A stretch of DNA of 6,567 bases, taken from contig CALJGH010000211.1 in the NCBI GenBank assembly GCA_938073925.1, positions 1-6,567 on the forward strand. The letters are read 5' to 3'. Positions 6,230 through 6,567 of this stretch are shown here, piece by piece. The stretch's first letter is position 1, and every line of letters begins with the position of its first letter. The position numbers and the translations under genes are program-made. Below the pieces are notes generated by a model, which saw nothing but the letters and a program-made list of their open reading frames with translations, was not told where the DNA came from and ran no database searches. This stretch comes from an uncultured Nitrospinaceae bacterium. Its GTDB lineage: Bacteria > Nitrospinota > Nitrospinia > Nitrospinales > VA-1.

Positions 6230-6567
6230 ATGAATAAGAAAGAACATACCATAAGTATGTCACGACGTTCTGCACTTTCAACTATGGGTGCACTAGCCAT
6301 TTTTGGACTGGACTCTTTCTTTTCATATACATGGGCATCTATAGAACTTGATCAGACACTAGAGGATCTTTTATTGAAAAAAACATCAGAAGATTCAGCT
6401 AGTATCATACTTCACTTGCCAAATTTCGCTTACGATGGCAGCCGCGTTCCATTTTCCATAGAAGTAAAGTCTCCTATGACAGAAACTAACTATGTTCGGC
6501 AAGTACATGTTTTGGCAGAACACAATCCATTTCCTCGGATTGCCACTTTCCATTTTACTCCTCTCAG
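6230..6567 (+). CDS. soxY: Thiosulfate oxidation carrier protein SoxY (3' truncated)
   Basis: SoxY pairs with SoxZ in the periplasm; the sulfur substrate is carried on a C-terminal cysteine while SoxXA, SoxB and other Sox enzymes act on it. The first 112 residues are visible. They start with a twin-arginine signal (SRRSAL, Arg12-Arg13) and a hydrophobic stretch (about 15-31), with possible cleavage near TWA-S (36/37). The mature part shows the SoxY pattern: LHLPNFAYDGSRVPFSIEV (61-79), SPM (81-83) and HNPFPRIATFHFTP (98-111). The substrate-bearing GGCGG motif at the C-terminus lies beyond the right edge and cannot be checked. The Tat motif is loose: serine and alanine follow the arginine pair where the consensus prefers phenylalanine and leucine. 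Family practice predicts soxZ next, then other sox genes. The start at 6230 is supported by the GGAG site. The gene is 181 bp downstream of the copper ATPase in the same orientation. Confidence 0.9.
   Translation, partial: MNKKEHTISMSRRSALSTMGALAIFGLDSFFSYTWASIELDQTLEDLLLKKTSEDSASIILHLPNFAYDGSRVPFSIEVKSPMTETNYVRQVHVLAEHNPFPRIATFHFTPL

Overview
The window is about 6.6 kb of gene-dense, moderately AT-rich bacterial DNA. All the genes I can support lie on the + strand. The gene types (a YbbAP-type ABC exporter, a DsbD_2/TauE-SafE-like membrane protein beside a CcoI/FixI-like copper ATPase, and a Tat-exported SoxY) point to a Gram-negative, probably proteobacterial, sulfur-oxidising organism. I cannot name the lineage from the sequence alone.

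Left block (1-3009): the 3' part of an ABC ATPase (Walker A lies off the left edge) overlaps by ATGA with a complete 863-residue, ten-helix FtsX/MacB-type permease. Together they look like the YbbA-YbbP pair, thought to extract hydrophobic or lipid-like molecules from the inner membrane.

Middle (3010-3169): a 160-bp noncoding gap holds a striking 20-bp near-perfect dyad (3079-3098). Its core fits TACA-N2-TGTA, the operator consensus of CopY/BlaI-family repressors, and it lies just upstream of a copper-transport gene pair.

Right block (3170-6567): a six-helix DsbD_2/TauE-SafE-like protein with CcdA-like membrane cysteines is followed 8-11 bp later by a P1B-1 copper ATPase. The ATPase has a cysteine-rich N-terminal domain of the CcoI type but no HMA domain, and an unusual SEHSL in place of SEHPL. 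After a very AT-rich 181-bp gap comes the 5' part of soxY, the carrier subunit of the periplasmic thiosulfate-oxidising Sox system, with a twin-arginine signal. The membrane protein and ATPase probably form one copper-handling operon. The link to soxY is positional and may reflect the need for copper oxidases, or for periplasmic thiol chemistry, during sulfur oxidation.

Codon choice changes clearly between the two blocks: CTG/CTC leucine and mixed valine codons on the left, TTA/CTA leucine and GTA valine on the right. The copper/Sox block may therefore have a different history from the ABC transporter block. Nothing here proves a wholly new system. The best leads are the cop-box-like dyad and the copper pair next to soxY.
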